A stretch of 64,000 nt of DNA from Rhizobium gallicum bv. gallicum R602sp (GCF_000816845.1 NZ_CP006877.1:687501-751500), one strand, 5' to 3'. Positions 9,257 to 19,550 are shown, counted from the first letter of the stretch. Translations and numbers: made by a program. Notes: generated by a model from the letters alone, not told the origin.

Positions 9257-9618
9257 AGAAAAAAGTGCTTACCGTGGATGATTCACGGACCATCCGAAAC
9301 ATGCTTCTCGTGACGCTCAACAATGCGGGCTTCGAGACGATCCAGGCCGAAGACGGGGTTGAAGGCCTTGAAGTCCTGGAAGAATCCAACCCGGACGTCA
9401 TCGTGACCGATATCAACATGCCGCGCCTCGACGGTTTCGGCTTCATCGAAGGTGTTCGCCGCAACGAGAAGTATCGGGCGATTCCGATCCTGGTGCTGAC
9501 GACCGAAAGCGACGCTGAAAAGAAGAACCGCGCCCGCCAGGCCGGCGCCACCGGCTGGATCGTCAAGCCGTTCGACCCTGCCAAGCTGATCGATGCCATT
9601 GAGCGCGTAACCGCTTAA
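9253..9618 (+). CDS. cheY1: CheY1 response regulator (phosphate sink)
   Basis: A 121-residue stand-alone receiver domain. It has the acidic pair in VDDSRT, the phospho-acceptor aspartate in VTDINMPRLDG, the conserved Thr in VLTTES, and the Lys in VKPFDP. In Rhizobiaceae the first CheY of the operon takes phosphate back from the kinase and acts as a sink, while CheY2 acts on the motor. That role is by position and not by sequence alone. The gene overlaps cheS by 4 bases. Confidence 0.93.
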   Translation: MKKKVLTVDDSRTIRNMLLVTLNNAGFETIQAEDGVEGLEVLEESNPDVIVTDINMPRLDGFGFIEGVRRNEKYRAIPILVLTTESDAEKKNRARQAGATGWIVKPFDPAKLIDAIERVTA

Positions 9619-9635
9619 ACCCAGGATTCTCTCCT

Positions 9636-11915
9636 ATGGATATGAACGAAATCAAAGAGATCTTTTTCCAGGAATGCGAGGAACAGCTCGCCGAACTGGA
9701 ATCCGGTCTCATGAAAATGAATGATGGCGATCGCGATCCGGAAACCGTCAACGCGGTGTTCCGTGCCGTCCATTCGATCAAGGGCGGTGCCGGCGCCTTC
9801 GGTCTGGACGATCTCGTCGCCTTCGCCCATGTGTTCGAGACCACACTTGATTGCGTTCGTTCCAACAGGCTTGAGCCGACACAGGATGTCCTGAAGGTCA
9901 TGCTGAAATCGGCCGACGTGCTTGCGGACCTCACCAATGCCGCCCGCGACGGCGGCAGCGTCGACGAGAGCCGCAGCCGCGGTCTGGTGAAGGAACTGGA
10001 AGCGTTGGCGAATGGAGAGCTGCCGTCACCTTCCACGGCCGCTGAAGCACCGACACCGAAACCTGTGGCAAAGGCGGCGCTTGCGCCTACCCCAGTGGCG
10101 GAGGCCACTAAGGCGGCCGATGACAGCGGTTTCCAGCCGATACCCTTCTCCTTCGACGATTTCGGCGAGGAAGAGGCCGGCTCAGGCCTTCCGGTCTATG
10201 AAATCACCTTCAAGCCGCGCTCCGACCTCTATTCGAAGGGCAACGACGCCACGCTGCTGCTACGCGACCTCTCCCGCCTCGGCGAGATGAGTAGCTACTG
10301 CAACATCGAAGATCTGCCGGGCCTCGACGATCTCGATGCCGAAGCCGCCTATTTCAGCTGGAATATAACGCTGAAGACGGACAAGGGTGAGGATGCCATC
10401 CACGCCGTGTTCGAATTCGCCGAATGGGATTGCGACCTGGCCGTCAAGGCGGTCGAAGCCGCAACGTCTATATCGTCCAACGACGAACTGCCGATGATCC
10501 CCGTTCCCTTCGACCTTTCGATCCTGGATGAGGGTGCCGTCGAGGCACCGGCGGAGCCGAAGTCGGATGCTGCAGCTGCCGTGGCCGCCGCCGAGGCGGC
10601 CTCAAACGTCACCCAGATGGCGGCCGCCGCGGCTCGCGTCGAGAAGAAGGAATCGGCCGCTTCGGCTGCCGCAAGTGCTGCCGCCGCTGCCCAGAACAAT
10701 GCCGCGGCCGGTCAGACGATCCGTGTCGATCTCGATCGCGTCGACCGCCTGATCAACCTCGTCGGCGAGCTGGTCATCAACCAGGCGATGCTCTCCCAGA
10801 GCGTCATCGAGAACGACACGACCGGCACGTCGTCCATCAACATGGGTCTCGAAGAGCTGCAACAGCTCACCCGCGAGATCCAGGACTCGGTCATGGCGAT
10901 CCGCGCGCAGCCGGTTAAGCCGGTCTTCCAGCGCATGTCGCGCATCGTTCGCGAAATCGCAGACATGACGGGCAAGACCATCCGCCTGATCACCGAAGGT
11001 GAAAACACCGAAGTCGACAAGACGGTCATCGACAAGCTGGCCGAACCACTGACGCACATGATCCGCAATGCGGTCGACCACGGCATCGAAACGCCGGAGA
11101 AGCGTGCAGCAGCCGGCAAGAACACCGAAGGCACTGTTCGTCTGACGGCAAAGCACCGTTCCGGCCGCATCCTGATCGAGCTCGCCGACGACGGCGCCGG
11201 CATCAATCGCGAGAAGGTTCGCCAAAAGGCAATCGACAACGATCTGATCCCCGCCGACGCTAACCTTTCGGACGAGGAAATCGACAACCTGATCTTCCTG
11301 CCGGGCTTCTCGACGGCCGACAAGATCTCCGACATTTCGGGTCGCGGCGTCGGTATGGACGTCGTCAAACGCTCGATCCAGGCCCTTGGCGGCCGCATCA
11401 ACATCACCTCGCGTCCGGGCCATGGCTCCGTCTTCACGATGAGCCTGCCGCTGACCCTCGCCGTCCTCGACGGCATGGTGGTCACGGTCGCAGGCCAGAC
11501 GCTTGTGGTACCGCTGACCGCTATTGTCGAAACACTGCAGCCGGAAGCTGCCGCGATCCATTCATTCGGTGCGAACCACCGTTTGATCTCGATCCGCAAC
11601 AGCTTCTGCCCCCTGGTCGATGTCGGCCGCATCCTGAACTTCCGCGCAACGCAAGCAAACCCGGTCGAAGGCGTCGCACTGCTGGTGGAATCCGAAGGCG
11701 GCGGTCAGCGCGCGCTCATGGTCGATGCGATCCAGGGCCAGCGTCAGGTGGTCATCAAGAGCCTCGAGGCGAACTATACGCATGTGCCGGGCATTGCTGC
11801 GGCAACGATCCTCGGCGACGGACGCGTGGCGCTCATCCTCGATGTCGATGCCGTCGTCGGCGCTTCGCGCGGCCAGGCACTGAAACCTGAAATGTCGTTG
11901 GCAGCAGCTGGATAG
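9636..11915 (+). CDS. cheA: chemotaxis histidine kinase CheA
   Basis: The 759-residue product has the CheA domain order. P1 carries the phospho-histidine H46 in [14 protein letters not shown] linker, a P2-like region (about residues 185-270), an Ala-rich linker, and dimerisation helices follow. The P4 ATPase domain has [18 protein letters not shown] and [10 protein letters not shown], and a CheW-like P5 domain closes the protein. It phosphorylates CheY1, CheY2 and CheB. A short motif of the form IPxxFD appears twice, flanking P2 (residues 169-174 and 288-293); the first copy lies in the region reported to bind CheS in S. meliloti. Confidence 0.97.
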   Translation: MDMNEIKEIFFQECEEQLAELESGLMKMNDGDRDPETVNAVFRAVHSIKGGAGAFGLDDLVAFAHVFETTLDCVRSNRLEPTQDVLKVMLKSADVLADLTNAARDGGSVDESRSRGLVKELEALANGELPSPSTAAEAPTPKPVAKAALAPTPVAEATKAADDSGFQPIPFSFDDFGEEEAGSGLPVYEITFKPRSDLYSKGNDATLLLRDLSRLGEMSSYCNIEDLPGLDDLDAEAAYFSWNITLKTDKGEDAIHAVFEFAEWDCDLAVKAVEAATSISSNDELPMIPVPFDLSILDEGAVEAPAEPKSDAAAAVAAAEAASNVTQMAAAAARVEKKESAASAAASAAAAAQNNAAAGQTIRVDLDRVDRLINLVGELVINQAMLSQSVIENDTTGTSSINMGLEELQQLTREIQDSVMAIRAQPVKPVFQRMSRIVREIADMTGKTIRLITEGENTEVDKTVIDKLAEPLTHMIRNAVDHGIETPEKRAAAGKNTEGTVRLTAKHRSGRILIELADDGAGINREKVRQKAIDNDLIPADANLSDEEIDNLIFLPGFSTADKISDISGRGVGMDVVKRSIQALGGRINITSRPGHGSVFTMSLPLTLAVLDGMVVTVAGQTLVVPLTAIVETLQPEAAAIHSFGANHRLISIRNSFCPLVDVGRILNFRATQANPVEGVALLVESEGGGQRALMVDAIQGQRQVVIKSLEANYTHVPGIAAATILGDGRVALILDVDAVVGASRGQALKPEMSLAAAG

Positions 11916-11919
11916 CGTC

Positions 11920-12387
11920 ATGTCGTATACCGTGAAAAATCTGAGCCAGGGGGATCGCGAGCTCATCGCGTTCCGCATCGGCGACCAGGAATTTTGCGTA
12001 AACATCATGTCGGTTCGCGAAATCCGCGGCTGGACGCCGGCAACGGCCATGCCGCATTCGCCGGCTCACATGAAGGGCGTTATCAACCTGCGCGGCGCGA
12101 TACTGCCGATCATCGATCTTTCGGCGCGGCTCGGCATGAAACCCGCCGAGCCGTCGGTACGCCACGTCATCATTGTCGCGCAGGTCCGGCGCAAGGTCGT
12201 CGGCCTGCTCGTCGACGCGGTCTCGGACATCCTCACCGTGACCGACGACAATATTCAACCGACGCCGGAAGTCTCTTCCGACATAGAGCGCCAGTTTGCC
12301 CGGGGCATTCTTGCGATCGAAAAGCGGATGATCTGCCTGGTCGAATTGGAAGCCCTGTTCCCCGATACCGAAAGCGAAGCTGCATGA
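11920..12387 (+). CDS. cheW: chemotaxis adaptor CheW
   Basis: The 155-residue product is a single CheW domain that couples receptors to CheA in the polar array. Typical segments are [35 protein letters not shown] and [13 protein letters not shown]. It starts 4 bases after cheA ends, and its stop codon overlaps the cheR start (ATGA). Confidence 0.95.
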   Translation: MSYTVKNLSQGDRELIAFRIGDQEFCVNIMSVREIRGWTPATAMPHSPAHMKGVINLRGAILPIIDLSARLGMKPAEPSVRHVIIVAQVRRKVVGLLVDAVSDILTVTDDNIQPTPEVSSDIERQFARGILAIEKRMICLVELEALFPDTESEAA

Positions 12388-13295
12388 ATGCGTTGAGTGC
12401 AAGAGATCTCAGGCAGGGGAACCCGGACGAGGTCCTGGCGAGCGGCGAATATCCGCTGACGCGCCGTGACCTCATGGAAATCGCCGCGATGATCTACTCG
12501 GATGCAGGGATTTTCCTGAACGAGACCAAGGCTTCGCTGGTCTATTCACGTCTTTCCAAGCATATCCGCAATCTCGGCCTGTCAGGTTTCCGCGAATACT
12601 GCTCGCTGGTTTCTTCGCCTGCGGGCGCCGCGCCGCGCCGCGAAATGCTTTCGCACCTGACCACCAACTTCACGCGATTCTTCCGCGAGAACCATCACTT
12701 CGAGCACCTGCGCGACCACGTGTTGCCGGAGCTTCTCAGTCGTGCCAAGACGGGCGGGCGTGTCCGTATCTGGTCGGCTGCATCGTCCGATGGGCAGGAG
12801 CCTTATTCGATTGCGCTGACCGTGCTTTCGATGATGTCCAACATCGCCGACTACGATTTCAAGATCCTTGCGACCGATATCGACCCAAAGATACTTAATC
12901 TCGCTCGCGCCGGATGCTACGACGACACGGCTCTCGAAACCGTATCGCCGGCCATGCGCAAGCAGTGGTTCACGGAAGTCAACGTGGATGGGCGCCGCAA
13001 ATTCCAGGTCGATGACCGTGTCAAGCGCCTGATCACATACAACGAGCTGAACCTGATGGCGCAGTGGCCCTTCAAGGGCAAGTTCGACGTCATCTTCTGC
13101 CGAAACGTCGTGATCTATTTCGACGAACCGACGCAAATGAAGATCTGGTCGCGCTTTGCCGAACTGCTGCCGGAAGGCGGACATCTTTACATCGGCCACT
13201 CCGAGCGCGTTTCCGGCGAAGCAAAGCATGTCTTCGACAATATCGGCGTTACCACCTATCGCCACACCACAAAAGGATTGGGGAGAAAGGGATGA
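12384..13295 (+). CDS. cheR: chemoreceptor methyltransferase CheR
   Basis: The 303-residue product methylates glutamates of chemoreceptors using S-adenosylmethionine. The N-terminal helical domain is followed by the methyltransferase domain with [17 protein letters not shown], the SAM motif [17 protein letters not shown] (the usual first Gly/Cys positions read A and S), ATDIDPKIL, and [13 protein letters not shown] 12384 overlaps the cheW stop codon by 4 bases, and the cheR stop overlaps the cheB start the same way. Confidence 0.95.
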   Translation: MNALSARDLRQGNPDEVLASGEYPLTRRDLMEIAAMIYSDAGIFLNETKASLVYSRLSKHIRNLGLSGFREYCSLVSSPAGAAPRREMLSHLTTNFTRFFRENHHFEHLRDHVLPELLSRAKTGGRVRIWSAASSDGQEPYSIALTVLSMMSNIADYDFKILATDIDPKILNLARAGCYDDTALETVSPAMRKQWFTEVNVDGRRKFQVDDRVKRLITYNELNLMAQWPFKGKFDVIFCRNVVIYFDEPTQMKIWSRFAELLPEGGHLYIGHSERVSGEAKHVFDNIGVTTYRHTTKGLGRKG

Positions 13296-14335
13296 GCGCA
13301 CCGGCAAGAGTTCTCGTCGTTGACGACTCCCCGACGATGCGCGGGCTGATCAGCGCCGTCTTGAGTTCCGATCCGGACGTCAACGTCATCGGCCAGGCGG
13401 GCGATGCGCTGGAAGCGCGCGAGGCGATCAAAAAGCTCAATCCCGATGTCGTCACGCTCGACATCGAGATGCCGAACATGAACGGCCTGGAATTTCTCGA
13501 GAAGATCATGAGGCTTCGCCCCATGCCGGTCATCATGGTCTCCACCATGACGCACCGCGGCGCGGAGGCGACGCTCGCCGCGCTCGAGATCGGAGCTTTC
13601 GATTGCGTCGGAAAGCCTGCCCCCGGCGAGCCGCGTCCCTTCGGCGATCTGGCCGAGAAGGTCAAGGCCGCCGCGCGCACGCAGCGCCAGTTCGTGCAGC
13701 CGCCGGCAGTTCCGGTTCCGCCGGTATCGGTCGCCGATTTCCGCGTCGGACGCAAGATCGTCGCGATCGGTTCGTCGACCGGCGGCGTCGAAGCGCTGAT
13801 CGCGGTGCTGCAGAAGTTTCCGGCGAACTGCCCGCCGACGGTCATCACCCAGCATATGCCGCCGACCTTCACGAAAAGCTTTGCCGACCGCCTCAATCGC
13901 CTCTGTGCTCCGGTCGTTGAAGAAGCAAGGGATGGCGCGCGTTTAGAAATTGGTAAGATTTATCTGGCACCAGGCGGGGAACGTCATTTGCAGGTCGCGA
14001 ATGCGTCCGCACCCAGTTGCCGTCTCGTCGAGCGCGATCCGGTAAACGGCCATCGCCCCTCGGTCGACGTTCTCTTCGATTCCGTTGCCGAACTTGCCGG
14101 ACGCAATGCGGTCGGCGTGATCCTGACAGGCATGGGCCGCGATGGCGCGGCTGGCCTCTTGAAGATGCGCCATGCCGGCGCGCGCACTCTCGGACAGAAC
14201 GAAAAGACCTGCGTGGTCTATGGAATGCCGCGAGTGGCTCATGAACTCGGTGCCGTTGAGCAGCAGCTGCCACTGAATGCCATCGGAGAAGAAATACTGA
14301 AAATGACAGCCGCCCGAAAGGAAGGGACAGAATAA
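13292..14335 (+). CDS. cheB: chemoreceptor methylesterase CheB
   Basis: The 347-residue product has an N-terminal receiver domain ([10 protein letters not shown], phospho-acceptor in [11 protein letters not shown]) and a C-terminal methylesterase domain. The catalytic serine lies in [12 protein letters not shown], the histidine in [10 protein letters not shown] and the aspartate in [11 protein letters not shown]. It removes methyl groups from receptors when phosphorylated by CheA. Coupled by overlap to cheR upstream and by a TAATG overlap to cheY2 downstream. Confidence 0.96.
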   Translation: MSAPARVLVVDDSPTMRGLISAVLSSDPDVNVIGQAGDALEAREAIKKLNPDVVTLDIEMPNMNGLEFLEKIMRLRPMPVIMVSTMTHRGAEATLAALEIGAFDCVGKPAPGEPRPFGDLAEKVKAAARTQRQFVQPPAVPVPPVSVADFRVGRKIVAIGSSTGGVEALIAVLQKFPANCPPTVITQHMPPTFTKSFADRLNRLCAPVVEEARDGARLEIGKIYLAPGGERHLQVANASAPSCRLVERDPVNGHRPSVDVLFDSVAELAGRNAVGVILTGMGRDGAAGLLKMRHAGARTLGQNEKTCVVYGMPRVAHELGAVEQQLPLNAIGEEILKMTAARKEGTE

Positions 14336-14724
14336 TGTCGATTGCGGAGAAAATCAAAGTTCTGATCGTCGACGATCAGGTCACGAGCCGGTTGTTGCTC
14401 AGCGATGCGCTGACCCAGCTCGGCTTCAAGCAGATCACGGCTGCCGGCGACGGCGAGCAGGGCATGAAGATCATGGCCCAACAGCCGCATCATCTGGTGA
14501 TCTCGGACTTCAACATGCCGAAGATGGATGGTCTCGGTCTGCTGCAGGCCGTACGCACCAATCCGGCAACCAAGAAGGCTGCCTTCATCATCCTGACTGC
14601 ACAGGGCGATCGTGCTCTCGTGCAGAAGGCCGCCCAGCTCGGCGCCAACAACGTGCTTGCCAAGCCCTTCACCATCGAAAAGATGAAGGCGGCGATCGAA
14701 GCCGTGTTTGGAGCGCTGAAATGA
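14335..14724 (+). CDS. cheY2: CheY2 response regulator acting on the motor
   Basis: A 129-residue receiver domain with VDDQVTSR at the N-terminus, the phospho-acceptor in [17 protein letters not shown] for the Thr motif and AKPFTIEKM for the Lys motif. In S. meliloti the phosphorylated second CheY slows flagellar rotation. The assignment to the motor role is by gene order. Its stop codon overlaps the cheD start. Confidence 0.93.
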   Translation: MSIAEKIKVLIVDDQVTSRLLLSDALTQLGFKQITAAGDGEQGMKIMAQQPHHLVISDFNMPKMDGLGLLQAVRTNPATKKAAFIILTAQGDRALVQKAAQLGANNVLAKPFTIEKMKAAIEAVFGALK

Positions 14725-15275
14725 ATGTCGAGGCAGCAGCCCGCCGCGTTCATATCATTCAGGGCGAATGGAAGGTCCTGAATGATCCGACCGCGGTTTT
14801 GACGACCATCCTTGGTTCGTGTGTGGCTGCCTGTCTGCGCGATCCCGTGGCCGGTGTCGGCGGTATGAACCACTTTCTGCTCCCAGGCACGGGTAACACG
14901 CCGATGAATGGCGGGGACGCGACGCGCTATGGCGTTCACCTGATGGAATTGCTGATCAACGGCCTTCTGAAGCAGGGCGCGCGCCGCGACCGCCTGGAAG
15001 CCAAGATTTTCGGCGGGGCGAAGACGATCTCGACTTTCTCCAATGTCGGCGAACAGAACGCCGCCTTCGCCATGCAGTTCCTGAGGGATGAAGGCATCCC
15101 GGTCGTCAGCTCCAGTACCGGCGGCGAACACGGCCGCAAGCTGGAATACTGGCCGGTTTCGGGGCGCGCGCGCCAGTACCCGCTCACCGGCGCTGAAACG
15201 CAGAAGACGGTGGCTCTCGAACAGCGCCCTGTCGCACCCCACAAACCGGTCGAAACAAGTATCGAATTTTTCTGA
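14721..15275 (+). CDS. cheD: chemoreceptor glutamine deamidase CheD
   Basis: The 184-residue product matches CheD, which deamidates receptor glutamines. The catalytic cysteine is in [13 protein letters not shown], and the partner histidine and threonine are in GGMNHFLLP and the later [14 protein letters not shown] segment ([11 protein letters not shown]). The last residues read TSIEFF, an acidic-aromatic tail like the one on CheT downstream. The next gene begins 16 bases on. Confidence 0.93.
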   Translation: MNVEAAARRVHIIQGEWKVLNDPTAVLTTILGSCVAACLRDPVAGVGGMNHFLLPGTGNTPMNGGDATRYGVHLMELLINGLLKQGARRDRLEAKIFGGAKTISTFSNVGEQNAAFAMQFLRDEGIPVVSSSTGGEHGRKLEYWPVSGRARQYPLTGAETQKTVALEQRPVAPHKPVETSIEFF

Positions 15276-15291
15276 TGACAAGGATCTTTCT

Positions 15292-15681
15292 ATGACTTTC
15301 AGTGGAACGATAGAGCTTCCTTCGCCGGTCGAAGCGCTTCCGGACATCCTTATGCGTATCGTTTCCGAACTGCATGATGTCGCCTATCTCATCGAACGCA
15401 TCGAGCCGCAGCTTCTTGAAATCGGCGGGGCCGATGTCCTGCACTCGCCCGATAGCATGAAGATCATGCAAGGCATCGATCTTGCCGTTCAGAAAACCCG
15501 CGGTCTCGCTGAATTCATTGACACGATCACCGGCGAGATCCCGCAGAGCTGGGCTGTTGACGTTGCGACCGCGCTCAGCCTGGTCAAACTTGCCGAAATG
15601 CAAAAAGCGCTCGGCGGTGCCACGCGCCACGGCCATTCCCAGCCGCTCAGCAAGGCGGCGGGCGACTTCGATTTCTTCTGA
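15292..15681 (+). CDS. cheT: CheT-like chemotaxis protein with CheZ-type DXXXQ motif
   Basis: This 129-residue, mostly helical product occupies the place of S. meliloti cheT after cheD. It carries D63-L-A-V-Q67, matching the DXXXQ active-site motif of the CheY-P phosphatase CheZ, in a predicted helix. The tail reads GDFDFF, which recalls the C-terminal CheY-binding peptide of CheZ (acidic then aromatic). S. meliloti CheT has been reported to act in signal termination and adaptation. I chose ATG 15292, about 7 bases after an AAGGA site. Overall similarity to CheZ is weak, so activity is inference. Confidence 0.75.
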   Translation: MTFSGTIELPSPVEALPDILMRIVSELHDVAYLIERIEPQLLEIGGADVLHSPDSMKIMQGIDLAVQKTRGLAEFIDTITGEIPQSWAVDVATALSLVKLAEMQKALGGATRHGHSQPLSKAAGDFDFF

Positions 15682-15790
15682 TTTGAAAGCTCCCGGCCTG
15701 CCCTGACGAAACGCTCGCACAAGTTTCGCCGTCTATCAACAAATGAGGCAATAAGCCTGTTTTGTCTTTGACGGATCGTGCGAGAACAGA

Positions 15791-17482
15791 ATGAATCTGT
15801 TAAATCAATTAGTTCAGCTCATTAAGAACTTAGGTTCGCTGGGGCGAACACGCTTGTTGGCGCTCGCTGGCGTTGGCGTTTTTTCAATTGCAATTATCTT
15901 GGCTGCTGCCCTTATCGTCAACAAGCCGGCGCAGGAAACGCTCTATGTCGGCCTTGACACCCCTGACCTCAACCAGATCAGCATGGCTCTTGCGGAAGCC
16001 AATATCGGCTTCCAGGTCGGTTCCGACGGCTCCAGTATCACTGTGCCTGCCGGCATGACGGGCAAGGCCCGCCTGCTGCTTGCCGAGCGGGGCCTACCGA
16101 ACAGCGCCAATGCGGGCTATGAACTCTTCGACAATGTCGGCTCACTTGGCCTCACCTCCTTCATGCAGGAAGTCACACGCGTGCGTGCGCTCGAAGGCGA
16201 AATAGGCCGCACCATCCAGTCCATTTCAGGCATCACCGCTGCGCGCGTCCATATCGTTATGCCGGAAGTCGGAAACTTCCGTAAGGCGGAGCAGAAGCCG
16301 ACAGCCTCCGTCATGATCCGGGCGAGCGCTGCGGCAGGCCGCAGTGCCGCCACCTCGATTCGCCACCTCGTCGCCTCGGCCGTGCCGGGGCTTGATGTCG
16401 ATGACGTGACGATTCTTGATTCCGCCGGCCAGCTGCTCGCATCTGGCGACGAGGCAAGCAACAGCTCGCTGAACCGCTCTTTGAACATCGTCCAGAACGT
16501 CCAGCAGGAAGTCGAATCGAATATCGACAAGGCGCTGGCTCCGTTCCTCGGCATGGATAACTTCCGCTCCAGCGTGACCGCCGATCTCAACACGGATGCG
16601 CAGGAGATCCAAGAAACCGTCTACGATCCGGAATCAAAGGTGGAGCGCTCCGTGCGCACGACCAAGGAAGCCTCGCAGTCGCAGCAAAAGCAGTCCGATA
16701 ACGCAACGACCGTCGAGCAGAACGTTCCGCAGGCCGCCCCCGAGCAAGGTGGCAGCAATAGTCCGGAATCGCAGGACAAGTCGGACAAGAAGGAAGAGCA
16801 GACAAACTACGAGATCAACAGCAAGACGACGGCCACGACTCGCAACAGCTACGAGATCGAGAAGCTCTCGATCGCCGTTGTCGTCAACAAGGGCCGTATC
16901 GCCCAGATGGTCGGCGAACCTGCGGATCAGGCGAAGATCGATGCTTATCTCGCCGAGATGCAGAAGATCGTCTCGTCGGCAGCCGGTATCAGTGCTGGTC
17001 GCGGCGACGTCGTCACGGTGACGGCAATGGACTTCCTCGAGAACCAGCTTCTCGAAGATGCCGCCGGCGGCGTCCGCGTCCTCGATATGCTGAGCCGCAA
17101 CCTGGCGGGCATCATCAACTCGCTGGCCTTCCTCGGCGTCGCCTTCGTGGTGGTCTGGATGGGCGTGCGACCCCTGGTGCGCAGCATCAGCGGCGGCGGT
17201 GCGGGGGTCATCGGCGACACGTCTTCAGAAAGCGTTGGCTTGGAGCTTCCTGATTTCGCACCGGCCGGTGGAGCGGCTGCCGGCGGCGCGCTCATGGAGG
17301 GCTTCGGTTCGGACTTCGGCTTCGACAGCACGGAGGATCTGCTGAGCCTGGGCGACGACGACGGAAACTTCAACCGCCGCGTCAAGGAAGGCCCGGAGCG
17401 GAAGCTCGCGCGAATGGTCGAGATCAACGAGGAACGCGCTGCGAAAATCCTCAGGAAATGGGCGGTCGACAACGCCGCCTAA
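15791..17482 (+). CDS. fliF: flagellar MS-ring protein FliF
   Basis: The 563-residue product forms the MS ring in the inner membrane, the base on which the flagellum is built. It has a membrane helix at about residues 20-42, the ring-building YscJ-like domains (ERGLPNSANAGYELFD and QRAL-like EVTRVRALEGEIGRTI), a second helix near residues 440-460 (GIINSLAFLGVAFVVVWMGV), and a cytoplasmic C-terminal tail that binds FliG. It is 109 bases downstream of cheT and is followed by a terminator. Confidence 0.96.
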   Translation: MNLLNQLVQLIKNLGSLGRTRLLALAGVGVFSIAIILAAALIVNKPAQETLYVGLDTPDLNQISMALAEANIGFQVGSDGSSITVPAGMTGKARLLLAERGLPNSANAGYELFDNVGSLGLTSFMQEVTRVRALEGEIGRTIQSISGITAARVHIVMPEVGNFRKAEQKPTASVMIRASAAAGRSAATSIRHLVASAVPGLDVDDVTILDSAGQLLASGDEASNSSLNRSLNIVQNVQQEVESNIDKALAPFLGMDNFRSSVTADLNTDAQEIQETVYDPESKVERSVRTTKEASQSQQKQSDNATTVEQNVPQAAPEQGGSNSPESQDKSDKKEEQTNYEINSKTTATTRNSYEIEKLSIAVVVNKGRIAQMVGEPADQAKIDAYLAEMQKIVSSAAGISAGRGDVVTVTAMDFLENQLLEDAAGGVRVLDMLSRNLAGIINSLAFLGVAFVVVWMGVRPLVRSISGGGAGVIGDTSSESVGLELPDFAPAGGAAAGGALMEGFGSDFGFDSTEDLLSLGDDDGNFNRRVKEGPERKLARMVEINEERAAKILRKWAVDNAA

Positions 17483-17485
17483 ACG

Positions 17486-17509
17486 AAGGCCGGGAGACCG
17501 GCCTTTTTT
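17486..17509 (+). terminator. rho-independent terminator after fliF
   Basis: Perfect 8-bp stem AAGGCCGG (17486-17493) and CCGGCCTT (17498-17505), loop GAGA, followed by a run of T. It lies 4 bases after the fliF stop codon and ends the che-fliF transcription unit. Confidence 0.9.
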
Positions 17510-18050
17510 AATGTGCACCCGCCCGCTCTCCAGATCACGGATTTGTTATCGAAGCTGCCGTGCGGGACATATTTTACACAAGATTGAAAAGGGCACTCGA
17601 TTATTCCAGATCGAGGCGAGAGCGGAAGTCTCTCTTTGCACAAATAAAAAGAAATCGCTTGGTAGGAAGACAAAAATTTTTTCTGTAAATACATATTCAT
17701 ATGTCACGCGCCGCAGCGGCAGTTTTTCTCGATACTCGAGTTAATGTTAGCAATGTTTAAAGTATATATGAATTGTGGCGCAGATTTACTTATATGTTGA
17801 CTCGCCCAAAAGGAGTGGCGTGTTGCGATATAGAGAGAATCACCATAGATTCCAGATACCTAATCAAGCGATGTCTGGGCGCGAATCACGCGCACGGAAA
17901 GCGGCAAGAGTAAATCCCAAGAACTCGGATATGGTAGTTTCTATCGTCTGACTTACCCTTGGGTGATTCGTTAGTCATTGCCGCAGGCCGCGTCGGCCCT
18001 GCGCAGACAATGCCTTGCAGGAACGGGCACTCAGCCGCGGGACGTTGCCT
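17510..18050. promoter_or_regulatory. AT-rich regulatory region upstream of visN
   Basis: This 541-base gap is clearly more AT-rich than its surroundings, especially 17630-17800, and should contain the promoter of the master regulator operon visNR. It includes a small stem GCCG/CGGC followed by a T run near 17709-17726. It also includes a ribosome-site-like AAAAGGAG (17808-17815) in front of a 42-codon frame (17823-17951). No known binding site is recognised. Confidence 0.5.
17823..17951 (+). CDS. possible 42-residue leader frame before visN
   Basis: A TTG at 17823 lies 7 bases after AAAAGGAG and opens a 42-residue frame that is basic and has no recognisable domain (it contains [13 protein letters not shown]). 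It lies 99 bases before the visN start codon. It may be a leader peptide or chance; codon use is not convincing. Confidence 0.2.
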   Translation: MRYRENHHRFQIPNQAMSGRESRARKAARVNPKNSDMVVSIV

Positions 18051-18791
18051 ATGGATATGCACATACTGCTTAAGGGCGAAAATCAGGCCGCGAATTTCGT
18101 TGGTCTCCAGGCCGTCAATCTTTGCTCTCGCGAGGAGCTCATCGGGCAGCTCAGCGAAATTGCCGACAGTGGGAGGTTGCAGGTCGCGCTTCGCACCCTG
18201 ACGGACTACGTTGGAGCGTCGCATTACCTGCTGGCGCGATCCGACCTCATCCAGGAGGCCGGCCTCGATTTCATCGTGTCCTCGGACTGGCCGTTCGATC
18301 TCGTGAAGGACCTGGCGACGTCACTGACAAGCAGCTATGCACGCACGACCGAGCTGGAAAAGTGCATGCAGCTCTTCCAGCCAAATTTTGCTCTTCTGCC
18401 CGACAATGCCGACGTGCCGGATGGCGCCAGCCGCCAGTATTGTTTCTTGACGTTAAATGTCGGCCGTTCGCGGCTGTCGCTGATGTTCCTCTTCGATGAC
18501 GGCTTCATCCTATCACCGGAGCGGCTGCGGGACGTGGGGCTCCTTGCAAGTTATCTCGCAAGTTCGCTCCGGTGCGGGGCCGCCCGGGCGGAGCGCGATT
18601 TTGAGCTGACGGAGCGGGAGCTCGAATGTCTCTTCTGGATCGCCGAGGGCAAAACCAGCGATGAGATCGCGATGATCCTCGGCATCTCCCGCAATACGAT
18701 CAACAACTACATTACGAGCGTCATGCGAAAGACGGCGACCAAAACTCGCTCCGAGGCCATAGCGTTTGCGGTGAGAAATAATCTCGTCTAA
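18051..18791 (+). CDS. visN: VisN, LuxR-type master regulator of motility
   Basis: The 246-residue product has an N-terminal ligand-binding-like domain and a C-terminal LuxR/FixJ-type helix-turn-helix (about residues 182-245: LTERELECLFWIAEGKTSDE then IAMILGISRNTINNYI). In Sinorhizobium, VisN and VisR form a heterodimer at the top of the flagellar hierarchy and activate rem. It is followed 9 bases later by visR. I chose ATG 18051; an upstream TTG at 18015 is possible. Confidence 0.92.
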   Translation: MDMHILLKGENQAANFVGLQAVNLCSREELIGQLSEIADSGRLQVALRTLTDYVGASHYLLARSDLIQEAGLDFIVSSDWPFDLVKDLATSLTSSYARTTELEKCMQLFQPNFALLPDNADVPDGASRQYCFLTLNVGRSRLSLMFLFDDGFILSPERLRDVGLLASYLASSLRCGAARAERDFELTERELECLFWIAEGKTSDEIAMILGISRNTINNYITSVMRKTATKTRSEAIAFAVRNNLV

Positions 18792-18800
18792 GGGGAATTT

Positions 18801-19550
18801 ATGGGGCATTCGTCAAGCAGGGCGATGGGTAGTACGGAACACATACGCAGCGTGCGCTTCAACAGGATAAGCAGCCGCTCCGACCTTTTCCCGCGGCTGG
18901 TCGCGATGCAGAAGCTGGCGGATGCCCAGAATTTTGCGGTCTACCGGATGAGCGGCTCAGGTCTGCCGGCGAAGCAGCGTCTGGTCTGCGAACTGGAAAA
19001 CTGGGGACCTTCGGCAGCGGCGGCCTCAAGCAAGGCCCTTGTGGACGCTTATGGCGATGCGCTGCTGGACCATATCGAGAAATCACTTTTGCCTCTGTCT
19101 TGGGCCGGCGGCCATGATCGCGCCGCGCCCGGTTCGGCCGATTTCGCGCCGTTCATGGCGCGGCTGAAGGACGGCATTCTACCATTTTCAGGCCTCGCTT
19201 TTCCGGTGCGGCTCGGTGCTGCAGGAAATGGCTTCGTCGTCTTCACCGGCGATTATCTTGATCCCGCCGGTGACATGATCGTAGAGCTTCATGGCCGTGG
19301 CTGCCAAATCATGATGGATCTGCTCTCGCTGGACGAACGCCGCGCGGCGGCGTCAGAAGCGCTGAGCGAGCGCGAGATCGCTTGCCTGCAGCTTGCCGGC
19401 GACGGACGCATCAGCGAAGAGATAGCTGACAAGCTCGGGCTCTCGGTCCATACGGTGAATGCTTACCTCGGCTCGGCGACGATCAAGCTGGATTCGGTCA
19501 ATCGCATCCAGGCAATCGCCAAGGCGATTCGCCTCGGCTACATCAGCTGA
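18801..19550 (+). CDS. visR: VisR, LuxR-type master regulator of motility
   Basis: The 249-residue partner of VisN has the same build: a variable N-terminal domain and a C-terminal helix-turn-helix (LSEREIACLQLAGDGRISEE, then IADKLGLSVHTVNAYL). An AAGGGGA ribosome site precedes ATG 18801. It is the last gene of the visNR unit; a hairpin follows. Confidence 0.92.
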   Translation: MGHSSSRAMGSTEHIRSVRFNRISSRSDLFPRLVAMQKLADAQNFAVYRMSGSGLPAKQRLVCELENWGPSAAAASSKALVDAYGDALLDHIEKSLLPLSWAGGHDRAAPGSADFAPFMARLKDGILPFSGLAFPVRLGAAGNGFVVFTGDYLDPAGDMIVELHGRGCQIMMDLLSLDERRAAASEALSEREIACLQLAGDGRISEEIADKLGLSVHTVNAYLGSATIKLDSVNRIQAIAKAIRLGYIS

